Shown here in pieces: positions 44,787-53,681 of a stretch of 64,000 bases of DNA. The first letter of the stretch is position 1. Each line of letters begins with the position of its first letter. The position numbers were made by a program, and so were the translations under genes. This DNA is from UBA4582 sp002389265 (GTDB lineage Bacteria; Pseudomonadota; Gammaproteobacteria; Pseudomonadales; Azotimanducaceae). The stretch spans positions 186,001 to 250,000 of the forward strand of contig CALSRT010000002.1 of assembly GCA_943788825.1 (NCBI GenBank), in the 5' to 3' direction. The notes under the pieces were generated by a model. It searched no databases and had not been told where the DNA came from. It saw nothing but the letters and a program-made list of their open reading frames with translations.

Positions 44787-46823
44787 ATGAATAATCCATT
44801 GCTCGAAACCCACGAATTGCCGCCCTTTGATTTGATAAAGCCGGAACACGTTTTGCCGGCCATTGAGACGCGTCTGGCCGCCAATCTGCGGGCAATTGAT
44901 GAGCTGCTGGACGCCGGTCAAACGACTTGGTCAGGTCTGGTGAGTGTGATCGAGCAGATGGAAGACGAGCTTCGGCAAGCCTACTCGGCGGTGGGACATA
45001 TGAACGCGGTGGTGAATACCCCCGAATTGCGCGAGGCCTGGAATGGGTGTCTGCCGAGGCTGTCTGAATACGAGACGGCTCTAGGCCAGAACCCAAGACT
45101 ATTTAAGGCCTATGAGGCGATTGCCGCGAGCGCCGAATATGCACAACTGGGTAAGGCCGAACGCAAGGCGCTGGATAATGCCCTGCGAGATTTTCGCTTG
45201 TCTGGTATCGATTTGCCGCGCGAACAACAGCAGCGGTTTGCGGAGATTGGTAAACGACTCGCGGCGTTGTCGGGTCAATTCAACGACAATGTGCTTGATG
45301 CGACCATGGCTTGGTCGAAACTGATCAGTGACGAATCTGAGTTAGCGGGCTTGCCGGCCAGCGCCCTGGCGCTTGCCAGCCAAACCGCTGAGCAACGGGG
45401 CGAGCAGGGTTATCTATTCACCCTGGAATTCCCCAGCTATATGCCGGTCCTGACCTACTGTGAAAATCAGCCATTACGTCGAGAGATGTATGAGGCCTAT
45501 GTGACGCGAGCGTCAGATCTCGGGCCGAATGCTGGGCAGTGGGATAACTCTCAGGTGATGACTGAGATCTTGACGTTAGAAAAAGAAAAGGCCCGGTTAC
45601 TGGGTTTTGACAACTATGCGGAGCTGTCGTTGGCGACCAAGATGGCCCAGTCTACGGATCAGGTATTGACGTTTTTGGACGACTTGGCGAGCCATGCAAA
45701 ACCGGCAGCGGTCACTGAATTTGACGAGCTCTGTGAATTCGCAAGAACCACATTCGGCGCAGCGGACATCAACCCCTGGGATCTGGGTTTTTATGCTGAG
45801 AAGCTCAAAGAAAGTAAGTTCAGTGTTTCAGATGAGGCATTGCGCCCCTATCTGCCAGCGCCGACTGTCATTCTGGGTATGTTTGAGGTGGTCAAACGGT
45901 TGTTTGATCTGGAGATCGTGCAGGTCGAGGACATCAAAACCTGGCACCCAGATGTGACGACCTATAACATTTTCAAAAATGGTGCTTTGATTGCGCGTTT
46001 TTACCTAGACCTTTATGCCCGCCAGCACAAACAGGGCGGTGCTTGGATGGATGATTGCCGAGTTCGACGTCGGCGCGCTGATGGCAGCCTGCAATTACCT
46101 GTAGCTTATCTGACGTGCAATTTTTCTGCGCCAGTGGGCGGTCAGCCAGCATTGCTGACCCACGATGAAGTCGTCACATTATTCCATGAGTTTGGCCATG
46201 GCCTGCATCATATGCTGACTCGAGTTGCTTGCGCGGATGTTTCCGGCATCAACGGCGTCGCGTGGGATGCGGTGGAGCTGCCCAGTCAGTTCATGGAGAA
46301 CTGGTGCTGGCAAGAGGAGGCCCTGGCGTTCATATCGGGTCACTATGAAACAGGTGAGCCGTTACCAACAGCGTTATTGCAAAAAGTATTGGCAGCAAAA
46401 AACTTCCAATCTGCCATGCAGATGGTGCGTCAAGTGGAGTTTTCCCTGTTTGATTTCCGCTTACGGTGTGAGTTTGATCCCACTCAACCGCAACAAATAC
46501 AGAGTTTGTTAGACGAAGTCAGATCCCGAGTTGCCGTCACGCAAACAGCGCCTTTCAATCGGTTTCAACATGGTTTTGGTCATATCTTCGGTGGCGGCTA
46601 TGCTGCAGGGTATTACAGCTATAAGTGGGCTGAGGTCTTGTCGGCAGATGCGTTCTCGAGATTCCAGCAAGAGGGGATCTTCAATCGCCAGACCGGTGAG
46701 AAATTCTTGGCGACGATTCTTGAGCAGGGCGGGTCCGAGGCACCCATGGACATGTTTGTGGCGTTTATGGGCAGAGAGCCTGAGATCACCGCGCTGCTGC
46801 GTCAGGAAGGCATCCTTGACTAG
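44787..46823 (+). CDS. prlC: oligopeptidase A (M3 family zinc metallopeptidase)
   Basis: Cytoplasmic endopeptidase that degrades short peptides, including cleaved signal peptides. The zinc motif LFHEFGHGLHHML is near residue 470, with the third ligand Glu in the following WDAVELPSQFMENW. The 678 residues match OpdA. ATG 44787 (MNNPLLETHELPPFD) agrees with the E. coli N-terminus; a TTG six bases earlier is less likely. Confidence 0.96.
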   Translation: MNNPLLETHELPPFDLIKPEHVLPAIETRLAANLRAIDELLDAGQTTWSGLVSVIEQMEDELRQAYSAVGHMNAVVNTPELREAWNGCLPRLSEYETALGQNPRLFKAYEAIAASAEYAQLGKAERKALDNALRDFRLSGIDLPREQQQRFAEIGKRLAALSGQFNDNVLDATMAWSKLISDESELAGLPASALALASQTAEQRGEQGYLFTLEFPSYMPVLTYCENQPLRREMYEAYVTRASDLGPNAGQWDNSQVMTEILTLEKEKARLLGFDNYAELSLATKMAQSTDQVLTFLDDLASHAKPAAVTEFDELCEFARTTFGAADINPWDLGFYAEKLKESKFSVSDEALRPYLPAPTVILGMFEVVKRLFDLEIVQVEDIKTWHPDVTTYNIFKNGALIARFYLDLYARQHKQGGAWMDDCRVRRRRADGSLQLPVAYLTCNFSAPVGGQPALLTHDEVVTLFHEFGHGLHHMLTRVACADVSGINGVAWDAVELPSQFMENWCWQEEALAFISGHYETGEPLPTALLQKVLAAKNFQSAMQMVRQVEFSLFDFRLRCEFDPTQPQQIQSLLDEVRSRVAVTQTAPFNRFQHGFGHIFGGGYAAGYYSYKWAEVLSADAFSRFQQEGIFNRQTGEKFLATILEQGGSEAPMDMFVAFMGREPEITALLRQEGILD

Positions 46824-47016
46824 TCGAAAACGATTTATCGCAGGCGCTATCTGTCCCCAATGCGGCGTTGAAGATCTTATCTATGTGCTGCAAACCGTCG
46901 AGGGTCAGAGCCGCCATTGTAATCAGTGCGATTTCAGCCAGAACCTGGGTGATCTAACGTCGGCCGATACCGCGGAAGTTGTGAGTGACTGGCAGCCCAT
47001 CAATTTACGTGACTAA
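46816..47016 (+). CDS. YheV-like small zinc-ribbon protein
   Basis: A 66-residue protein beginning MTSRKRFIAGAICPQCGVEDL with a second pair HCNQC, giving the C-x2-C ... C-x2-C zinc ribbon of the YheV (DUF2387) family, whose E. coli member begins with the same RKRFIAGA-CP pattern. The start is TTG at 46816 with AGGAAGG upstream, and it overlaps the prlC stop by 8 bases, so it is translated by coupling. The prlC-yheV pairing occurs in other Gammaproteobacteria. Function unknown. Confidence 0.87.
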   Translation: MTSRKRFIAGAICPQCGVEDLIYVLQTVEGQSRHCNQCDFSQNLGDLTSADTAEVVSDWQPINLRD

Positions 47017-47138
47017 TGCCCAGCCTGTTCACGGGAGCGAGTCGCGGTAGGCAGACTTCGTTGGGTTGCCGAGGTCCAAAAACGCCAAGAATTCTTCTAC
47101 ATTTAGTTGAATAGCTGCATATTTAGCGCGCCGGACCC

Positions 47139-47166
47139 TTGAGAAAGCCGCGTGCGTTGATATAAT
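47139..47166 (+). promoter_or_regulatory. sigma-70 promoter of the cytochrome oxidase operon
   Basis: TTGAGA (47139-47144) and TATAAT (47161-47166) are 16 bases apart. The -10 is a perfect consensus. It lies 260 bases before the coxB start, leaving a long leader of about 250 bases without a convincing reading frame. Confidence 0.7.
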
Positions 47167-47371
47167 TGCGCCGGTTTCCAGTCTATACAGTTTCGTGATA
47201 TTGCATATCCAGGTGAGTGATAAGTTACGCCTGCTGGGGCGATCGTGGTAGGATGCGCTCGATTTCCCGCGTCTCGGGGGTTTGCCAGTCAATATAGGGT
47301 AGGTTGCGAGCGTAAACCGTAATCGTTTCGACTGCGTAAGTAGCATCGAATTAGTTACGAAAGGTTTAATG

Positions 47372-47395
47372 TCCGGCCAGCATTGGCTGCCCGGA
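47372..47395 (+). other. hairpin in the coxB leader
   Basis: TCCGGCCAGC and GCTGCCCGGA form a 10-bp stem with a single C-C mismatch around the loop ATTG, ending 30 bases before the coxB ATG. A T-rich but broken stretch follows, so it could be an attenuator or a translation-control element. No known riboswitch was recognised. Confidence 0.5.
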
Positions 47396-47425
47396 TGGTG
47401 TTTATTCAAAATTGGAGTTCTTGGG

Positions 47426-48568
47426 ATGGATAAAGCGAAACAGAGTAAGTTGTTAGTTGCTTTGTCGCTGCTACTGCCCAGCAGCGTTGTACACGCTGAT
47501 TGGTCGGTGAACATGAGACAAGGGGTTACCGATATTAGCCGTCAGGTATACGACCTGCATATGCTGATCTTTTGGGTCTGCGTGGTGATTGGTGTGGTGG
47601 TATTTTCGGTGATGATCTATTCTATGTTGGTGCATAGAAAGTCTCTGGGTGCAGTGCCCGCCGATTTCCACGACAACACCAAAATCGAGATTCTTTGGAC
47701 CATTGTGCCCGTCATTATTTTGGTCGCTATGGCAATCCCAGCGACGACCACGCTCACGGCTATGTACGATGCTGGTAATTCCGAAATCGACATTGAGGTT
47801 CGCGGTCTGCAGTGGAAATGGCAGTACACCTACCTGAATGACGATCCTACCAAGGAAGTGAAGTTTATCAGCTCTCTGCTGACCCCTCAGGAAGAAATCA
47901 CAAATGAGATTCGCAAGCGCGAGCATTACCTGTTGGATGTGGACAACGAACTGGTCATTCCGATCAATACTCGCGTACGTTTTCTGGTGACCTCCGGCGA
48001 CACTTTGCACGCCTGGTGGGTGCCTGATTTTGCGATCAAGCGCGACGCAATACCGGGCTTTGTTCATGAAGCCTGGACAGTCGTGGATACGCCGGGTACT
48101 TATCGCGGCCAGTGTGCTGAATTGTGCGGCAAAGAGCATGGCTTTATGCCCGTCGTAGTTCGCGCGGTAGAGCGAGCTGAATACGACACCTGGCTGGCAA
48201 GCAAGCAAGAAGAAGCCCGCCAGGTCTATGAAACTGTGGGCAAAGAGTGGTCCCAGGACGAGTTGATGGCGAAAGGGGAAGAGGTTTACGGCCGAGTCTG
48301 TGCGGCGTGTCATCAGAAGAACGGACAAGGTCTGCCACCCGCATTCCCGTCCCTCGTTGGGCAAGGACTTGCCGTTGGCCCGATAGCTGACCATCTGGAT
48401 ATTGTCTTGAATGGTAAAGCGGGTACTGCGATGCAATCCTTTAAGGGGCAGTTGAATGCGGCTGAAATTGCTGCAGTCGTAGTCTACGAGAGAAACGCTT
48501 GGGGCAATAACATGGGTGATTCCATCCAGCCACGAGAAGTGAACAACATGATGAGCACCGGCCAGTAG
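47426..48568 (+). CDS. coxB: cytochrome c oxidase subunit II with C-terminal cytochrome c domain
   Basis: Accepts electrons from cytochrome c through the CuA centre. A signal peptide (about 1-25) and two membrane helices precede the cupredoxin domain with the CuA motif CAELCGKEHGFMPV. A C-terminal heme c domain (CAACHQ and an axial Met in GTAMQSF) makes this the caa3-like, cytochrome-fused type seen in Pseudomonas. I use ATG 47426 because the extra frame upstream to 47369 spans the leader hairpin and gives no signal peptide. Confidence 0.95.
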   Translation: MDKAKQSKLLVALSLLLPSSVVHADWSVNMRQGVTDISRQVYDLHMLIFWVCVVIGVVVFSVMIYSMLVHRKSLGAVPADFHDNTKIEILWTIVPVIILVAMAIPATTTLTAMYDAGNSEIDIEVRGLQWKWQYTYLNDDPTKEVKFISSLLTPQEEITNEIRKREHYLLDVDNELVIPINTRVRFLVTSGDTLHAWWVPDFAIKRDAIPGFVHEAWTVVDTPGTYRGQCAELCGKEHGFMPVVVRAVERAEYDTWLASKQEEARQVYETVGKEWSQDELMAKGEEVYGRVCAACHQKNGQGLPPAFPSLVGQGLAVGPIADHLDIVLNGKAGTAMQSFKGQLNAAEIAAVVVYERNAWGNNMGDSIQPREVNNMMSTGQ

Positions 48569-48582
48569 TCAGGAGATTCAGG

Positions 48583-50187
48583 ATGAGCGCAATTATCGAA
48601 GAACATCATCACGACGACCATCACCACGGTCCGGCCAAGGGCCTGATGCGATGGGTGTTTACCACCAACCATAAAGACATTGGTACTCTGTACCTATGGT
48701 TTAGCTTTGCCATGTTTCTCCTCGGCGGAACCTTCGCTCTGGTGATTCGTGCAGAGCTGTTCCAGCCTGGGCTGCAGCTCGTCGAGCCTGCGTTCTTTAA
48801 CCAGATGACGACTATGCACGGGTTGATCATGGTGTTTGGTGCGGTTATGCCCGCCTTTGTTGGGTTGGCTAACTGGCTAGTGCCAATGATGATCGGCGCG
48901 CCTGACATGGCGTTACCAAGAATGAATAACTACAGCTTTTGGATATTGCCGTTTGCCTTTACCATGCTGGCAAGTACGTTATTCATGGATGGCGGTGGTC
49001 CTAATTTTGGTTGGACCTTCTATGCGCCCTTATCCACTGACTTTGCGCCACCGAGCGTTACCTACTTTATCTTTGCGGTTCACTTGATGGGTATTTCATC
49101 CATCATGGGCTCTATTAACGTGGTCGTAACCATCCTGAATCTGCGCGCACCGGGCATGACGCTGATGCAGATGCCTCTATTTGTCTGGACGTGGTTGATC
49201 ACGGCTTATTTGTTGATTGCGGTGATGCCGGTTCTGGCGGGTGTTGTAACAATGATGTTGATGGATATTCATTTCGGCACGGCATTCTTTAATGCTGGCG
49301 GCGGTGGTGATCCCGTGCTGTTCCAGCATGTGTTCTGGTTCTTCGGTCACCCGGAGGTCTACATCATGATCTTGCCGGCGTTTGGTGTTGTCTCTGCGAT
49401 TATCCCGACGTTTGCCCGTAAGCGCCTGTTCGGCTACGCATCAATGGTTTATGCGACTTCGTCAATTGCCTTTTTGTCCTTCATCGTTTGGGCTCACCAC
49501 ATGTTCACTGTGGGTATGCCTTTAGCGGGCGAGCTTTATTTCATGTATGCCACTATGCTGATCGCGGTACCCACCGGCGTGAAAGTATTCAACTGGATAG
49601 CAACAATGTGGCAGGGCTCAATGAGCTTTGAAACGCCCATGCTGTTCGCCATTGCGTTTGTTATTTTGTTCACCATCGGTGGATTGTCGGGACTGATGTT
49701 GTCTATAGCGCCAGCTGACTTCCAGTACCAGGACACTTATTTTGTGGTCGCACACTTCCACTATGTCTTGGTGCCAGGTTCGATCTTCTCGATCATGGCT
49801 GCAGTATATTACTGGCTGCCAAAATGGACCGGCAACATGTACGACGAGACCTTGGGCAAAACCCACTTCTGGTTATCGTTTGTGGGCGTCAACGTCACCT
49901 TCTTTCCACAACACTTTATTGGTCTAGCGGGTATGCCGCGTCGAATTCCTGACTATGCGCTGCAGTTTGCCGACTACAACATGGTGTCCAGTGTCGGCGC
50001 ATTCTTGTTTGGGTTCTCGCAGCTGTTGTTTTTGTTTATCGTGATTAAATGTATCAAGACAGGCAAGAAAGCAACGGCGCAAGTTTGGGATGGTGCGCAC
50101 GGTCTGGAATGGACGATTCCATCGCCTGCGCCATACCACACGTTTTCTCATCCGGATGAAGTCGATCTTAAAGAAGCGCACGGTTAA
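48583..50187 (+). CDS. coxA: cytochrome c oxidase subunit I (aa3 type, A1 family)
   Basis: Catalytic heme-copper subunit reducing oxygen to water and pumping protons. Heme and CuB ligands are visible in MTTMHGLIM, WAHHMFTVGM and HFHYVLVPG. The catalytic Tyr and D-channel Glu lie in FFGHPEVYIMIL, and the K-channel Lys in PTGVKVFNW. The 534 residues carry a His-rich N-terminal tail (EEHHHDDHHHG), also seen in Pseudomonas. It lies 14 bases after coxB. Confidence 0.97.
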   Translation: MSAIIEEHHHDDHHHGPAKGLMRWVFTTNHKDIGTLYLWFSFAMFLLGGTFALVIRAELFQPGLQLVEPAFFNQMTTMHGLIMVFGAVMPAFVGLANWLVPMMIGAPDMALPRMNNYSFWILPFAFTMLASTLFMDGGGPNFGWTFYAPLSTDFAPPSVTYFIFAVHLMGISSIMGSINVVVTILNLRAPGMTLMQMPLFVWTWLITAYLLIAVMPVLAGVVTMMLMDIHFGTAFFNAGGGGDPVLFQHVFWFFGHPEVYIMILPAFGVVSAIIPTFARKRLFGYASMVYATSSIAFLSFIVWAHHMFTVGMPLAGELYFMYATMLIAVPTGVKVFNWIATMWQGSMSFETPMLFAIAFVILFTIGGLSGLMLSIAPADFQYQDTYFVVAHFHYVLVPGSIFSIMAAVYYWLPKWTGNMYDETLGKTHFWLSFVGVNVTFFPQHFIGLAGMPRRIPDYALQFADYNMVSSVGAFLFGFSQLLFLFIVIKCIKTGKKATAQVWDGAHGLEWTIPSPAPYHTFSHPDEVDLKEAHG

Positions 50188-50209
50188 CTAGAGCGTAAGG
50201 AAAAACACT

Positions 50210-50767
50210 ATGACAGAGTCAGTCCCAAAACCGAGAACCGTCCTGAAGCTGGTGCTAGTTGCCTTCGGTATGTTCGGCTTTGGGTTTGCTCTGGTGCCCT
50301 TATATACGGTGTTTTGTGAGATAACCGGTTTGAACGGCAAGACTGGTGATCAATATACGCAGTCAACGGTGGAAACAATTGATAAAGACCGGCTCATAAC
50401 GATCCAGTTTTTAACCAATAATAACGTCGATATGTCCTGGGACTTTAGGCCTCAGGTGCGTTCGATGAAGGTTCACCCGGGCGAGTTAAATATCACGAAT
50501 TTTTACGTCAGAAATCCTGCACGTACGACGATGACGGCTCAAGCGGTACCGAGTGTCACGCCGTTTATGGCCGCCACCTATTTACACAAGACCGAATGTT
50601 TTTGTTTTGAGCAACAACAACTGGCTGCTGGTGAATCACTGGACATGCCGTTGAGGTTTATAATTGATCGCGACGTGCCTCCAGAGATTGAGACACTCAC
50701 GTTATCTTACACATTGTTCGATATTACAGAGCAACCCCAGGATCAGCCCGCAGTAGCGGCAGAATAG
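50210..50767 (+). CDS. ctaG: cytochrome oxidase copper-assembly protein CtaG/Cox11
   Basis: Single-pass membrane protein that delivers copper to the CuB site of subunit I. An N-terminal membrane helix with ALVPLYTVFCEITGLNGKT is followed by a periplasmic domain with the copper-binding CFCFEQQQL motif near residue 127. The 185 residues match. AAGGAA precedes the ATG. It lies between coxA and coxC, as in Pseudomonas. Confidence 0.95.
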   Translation: MTESVPKPRTVLKLVLVAFGMFGFGFALVPLYTVFCEITGLNGKTGDQYTQSTVETIDKDRLITIQFLTNNNVDMSWDFRPQVRSMKVHPGELNITNFYVRNPARTTMTAQAVPSVTPFMAATYLHKTECFCFEQQQLAAGESLDMPLRFIIDRDVPPEIETLTLSYTLFDITEQPQDQPAVAAE

Positions 50768-50800
50768 GCAGACCCGCGCCGAATTTGATGGAGATTAAAC

Positions 50801-51706
50801 ATGGCAAATGACGCAACTTACGAATCGTATTACGTCCCCACTGACAGCAAACTGCCTATTTTTGCTTCCTTGGGGATTTTTCTCACCGTGTTTGGCATGG
50901 GCAACATGCTCAACGAGATGACGGCCGGGGTTGATAGTTCTTTCGGCACCTGGGTCTTACTTATCGGCGGGTTAGTATTGGCGGCGACCTTGTTTGTCTG
51001 GTTCAGTAAGGTGATCGAAGAGAACCAGGCCAAACTTTACAGTGACCAGATGAACCGATCTTACGTTTGGGGCATGAGCTGGTTCATTTTCTCCGAAGTC
51101 ATGTTCTTTGGCGCTTTCTTTGGTGCGTTGTTTTATGTCCGATTCTTCGTCGTGCCTTGGTTAGGTGGTGAAGGCAACCGAGTCCCCTCTGACTATCTAT
51201 TCTATCCCGATTTCGTGGGTGCATGGCCGATGGTCGATACGCCGGATCCAACGCGTTTTCCTGGCGCCCTTGAACCCATGGGTTGGTATGGTTTGCCGCT
51301 CGTCAATACCGTGCTGCTTGTTAGCTCCAGTTTCACTGTAACCATGGCTCACCATGGCCTAAACGAAGGTAACCGAAGCAAGCTCGTAGGTTGGTTGGCG
51401 CTCACTGTAGGACTCGGTATCGCCTTTTTGATCTGTCAGGTACTGGAATATGAACATGCCTACGCAGAACTCGGGTTAACCTTGACCGCGGGTATCTACG
51501 GTACGACCTTCTTCATGTTAACGGGTTTCCATGGTGCGCACGTGACCCTGGGTACTTTTATGCTGCTGGTTATGCTGATTCGAGCCATCAAAGGTCATTT
51601 CAAGCCGGATGACTGTTTTGGGTTTGAAGCTGCTGCTTGGTACTGGCACTTTGTCGATGTGGTTTGGCTGGGTCTGTTCTTGTTTGTTTACATCCTTGGT
51701 AGCTAA
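50801..51706 (+). CDS. coxC: cytochrome c oxidase subunit III
   Basis: Seven-helix subunit that stabilises the oxidase and shapes oxygen and proton entry. Typical segments are WFIFSEVMFFGAFFGALFY, VLLVSSSFTVTMAHH, GFHGAHVTLGTFML and the C-terminal YWHFVDVVWLGLFLFVYI. The 301 residues match bacterial CoxC. The operon's strong terminator follows 50 bases later. Confidence 0.97.
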   Translation: MANDATYESYYVPTDSKLPIFASLGIFLTVFGMGNMLNEMTAGVDSSFGTWVLLIGGLVLAATLFVWFSKVIEENQAKLYSDQMNRSYVWGMSWFIFSEVMFFGAFFGALFYVRFFVVPWLGGEGNRVPSDYLFYPDFVGAWPMVDTPDPTRFPGALEPMGWYGLPLVNTVLLVSSSFTVTMAHHGLNEGNRSKLVGWLALTVGLGIAFLICQVLEYEHAYAELGLTLTAGIYGTTFFMLTGFHGAHVTLGTFMLLVMLIRAIKGHFKPDDCFGFEAAAWYWHFVDVVWLGLFLFVYILGS

Positions 51707-51756
51707 GGATTAGACGGCAATAAGAGCGATAGCACTGTAGTAAAAATACTTGCTAC

Positions 51757-51788
51757 AAAAAAGCCTCGCGAATGCGAGGTTTTTTTTT
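51757..51788. terminator. bidirectional Rho-independent terminator after coxC
   Basis: CCTCGC and GCGAGG form a 6-bp GC stem (extended by flanking G/T and A/T pairs) around the loop GAAT, with six A before and nine T after, so it can work on either strand. It lies between coxC (+) and the convergent DUF2909 gene (-). Confidence 0.88.
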
Positions 51789-51891
51789 GCCGAGGTGACC
51801 AAGACTAGGTCTAGATTTCGGGCCGCTTACACATTCAATGACAGGGTGGACTTGATCAACTAAATCAGACGCTGAGATATCTTCCGGCGAG

Positions 51892-51922
51892 TTTTGTTCA
51901 CATGGCCTTTTTGTTCACATGG
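51892..51922. repeat. short direct repeat, 17-base period
   Basis: TTTTGTTCACATGG occurs at 51892-51905 and again at 51909-51922. It lies just past the 3' end of the DUF2909 gene. It may be replication slippage; no function is evident. Confidence 0.6.
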
Positions 51923-51938
51923 TCTTAGAGCGCAAGAT

Positions 51939-52175
51939 TTATTGAGTCGCGGTGCGATTATCGGCGTGCCAGGGTGCTGACACACCTAGGTCGCCATTCC
52001 AAACGCCATAAACTACGACGCCTAACAACAAAAGGGCCAGCACCACCCTGACCAACAATAGGTTTGCTGTGCGTTTACCACCACGTCCTTGGTCGAGTAG
52101 CAGGGTGTAAAACGCGCCGCTTAGCGCCAATATATTGGCAATGAATAACAAGACAATGATGATTTTGATCCACAT
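51939..52175 (-). CDS. DUF2909-family twin-transmembrane protein
   Basis: A 78-residue membrane protein beginning MWIKIIIVLLFIANILALSG, with two hydrophobic helices separated by the polar turn LDQGRGGKRTAN. A gene of this family stands between coxC and SURF1 in Pseudomonas-type oxidase clusters. I use ATG 52175 because the frame upstream (to 52235) has no membrane segment and would overlap the SURF1 start. It is divergent from SURF1. Function unknown; a role in oxidase assembly is inferred from position only. Confidence 0.85.
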   Translation of the reverse strand: MWIKIIIVLLFIANILALSGAFYTLLLDQGRGGKRTANLLLVRVVLALLLLGVVVYGVWNGDLGVSAPWHADNRTATQ

Positions 52176-52223
52176 ATAGGTATCGCCACTGGCGCTGTTA
52201 AAAGGAGTCAGGGGATTATACTG

Positions 52224-52970
52224 GTGAAAGCCCAAATGAATAGACCCTTACAATTGAATCTAAACTGGAAGATGAGCGTGTTTTCCTGTGCTTGCTTGGT
52301 CAGCTTCATCAGTCTTGGATTCTGGCAGCTCGACCGGACTACCGAAAAAGTCGAACTTCTTAAGCGCAACGAGGCTCGTACCAATCAACCGGCATTACCA
52401 GCGGCAGACCTATTGCGGCTCGCCGAAGGCGTCGACGGTCTCCCTGTCACTCTCAGCGGTTACTACCATGATCAGCCTGCGCTCTTGAGAGATAATGTGG
52501 TGTTAAACGGGCGAGTTGGCTTCGAAGTATTACAGGTCTTCACCGATAGCGTGACCAACCAGGCTTTTTTGGTTGACCGTGGCTTTGTCCCAATGGCGGC
52601 AACTCGTCTTACCAGGCCACAAATTCCTCCCACGGCTCAAGGCAAATTAAACTTGTTTGGCCATGTTTACGTATCAACCGCTAAGGATGAGCAGTTCAGC
52701 GCAGCAGAGCTGATGGACGAACTCGGTATTGTCCAAAGCACTAACCCTCAGACTCTTGAGCAGGCCCTCAACATGCCACTCTATCCACATCTGATAAGAC
52801 TTAATGCGGCAGACCCTTTTGCTCTGCCCCGTTACTGGCTAGTGACGACCGTGTCTCCCGATAAGCACATGGGATACGCGGTGCAATGGTTCTTAATGGC
52901 TTTTGCTGTGCTTATCGCATTTGGCTACTTCACCTTAAGATCGCCCGTTCGAGACGAGGAAACTAGATGA
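52224..52970 (+). CDS. SURF1-family cytochrome oxidase biogenesis protein
   Basis: Membrane protein thought to help place heme a3 in subunit I. Two terminal membrane helices (about 16-35 and 220-240) bracket a periplasmic domain; SFISLGFWQLDR near the start and FLVDRGFVP in the middle are SURF1 patterns. The start is GTG 52224 or ATG 52236, which gives the same protein less four residues. It overlaps the next gene by 4 bases. Confidence 0.92.
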   Translation: MKAQMNRPLQLNLNWKMSVFSCACLVSFISLGFWQLDRTTEKVELLKRNEARTNQPALPAADLLRLAEGVDGLPVTLSGYYHDQPALLRDNVVLNGRVGFEVLQVFTDSVTNQAFLVDRGFVPMAATRLTRPQIPPTAQGKLNLFGHVYVSTAKDEQFSAAELMDELGIVQSTNPQTLEQALNMPLYPHLIRLNAADPFALPRYWLVTTVSPDKHMGYAVQWFLMAFAVLIAFGYFTLRSPVRDEETR

Positions 52971-53587
52971 ATACTGAAGACCAGGATAAAAGTTTGACCG
53001 ATGTAGCTATGGAGCGCAGGCGTAACCGCAGCAAGCTCGTCGCACTGTTCAGCATCGCCGTCGTGCCCATGATGATTGCCTATGCGATGTTTTTTTATTT
53101 CCCTGAGCTAATCCCAGTATCGACCACGAATGAAGGAGAGCTGATACAGCCACCCTTGGCTGTTGCCACTCTCAATCTGGTGGATGCAACGCCCATCCCG
53201 CCTGGTGTTTGGACCCTCCTTATCCCCGTCGCTGGCCATTGCGATGAAGTCTGTGTTCAACGACTATACCTAAGCCGCCAAATCGTTATCGGGCTTGGCA
53301 AAGATGCAGATCGCGTTCAGCGCGTGGCCCTGCACAGCGAGTCAGCTGACGAACCACTGTTAAGTCTAATTGAAACCGAACATCCAGACCTGCTGAGCTA
53401 TGACTATGATGCGCTGGCATTAACAAGCGCGCTTGCCAGTCGCTCCTCCCTCGGTGCAATGGACGAGCCAGTCATTTTGCTGATGGATCCAAATGGCAAT
53501 ATCATGATGCTTTATCGATTTGATAAAATTGGCATGCCTTTGCGCAAAGATATCCGTCATCTGCTGAAAATCTCCAACATTGGCTAG
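52967..53587 (+). CDS. oxidase-cluster membrane-anchored protein (thioredoxin-like fold suspected)
   Basis: A 206-residue protein with one N-terminal membrane helix (about 24-46) and a periplasmic domain with GVWTLLIPVAGHCDEVCVQRLY and PVILLMDPNGNIMMLYRFD. The layout resembles SCO/thioredoxin-fold proteins, and CDEVC resembles a CxxxC metal motif. The same-position gene in Pseudomonas oxidase clusters is annotated as hypothetical. It overlaps SURF1 by 4 bases. A copper or redox role in oxidase assembly is an inference. Confidence 0.82.
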   Translation: MNTEDQDKSLTDVAMERRRNRSKLVALFSIAVVPMMIAYAMFFYFPELIPVSTTNEGELIQPPLAVATLNLVDATPIPPGVWTLLIPVAGHCDEVCVQRLYLSRQIVIGLGKDADRVQRVALHSESADEPLLSLIETEHPDLLSYDYDALALTSALASRSSLGAMDEPVILLMDPNGNIMMLYRFDKIGMPLRKDIRHLLKISNIG

Positions 53588-53681
53588 AGTTTGGTAGCTC
53601 TGCGTGAAAATACCGACTGAAAACATCACCATATTTCGTTACTATGCAGGTCCGTTATGACATTCAAAGAAGCTTTATATC

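Noticed and set aside
46531..46815. Upstream part of the frame that contains the YheV-like gene
   Set aside because: It is inside prlC in another frame, and the conserved zinc-ribbon protein begins only at 46816.
47369..47425. Extended CoxB start
   Set aside because: These codons cover the leader hairpin and would bury the signal peptide; ATG 47426 gives a normal signal peptide.
47471..48436. 321-codon open frame on the minus strand
   Set aside because: It is wholly antisense to coxB, whose CuA and heme c motifs are clear; the antisense protein has low-complexity His/Arg-rich sequence and no recognisable domain.
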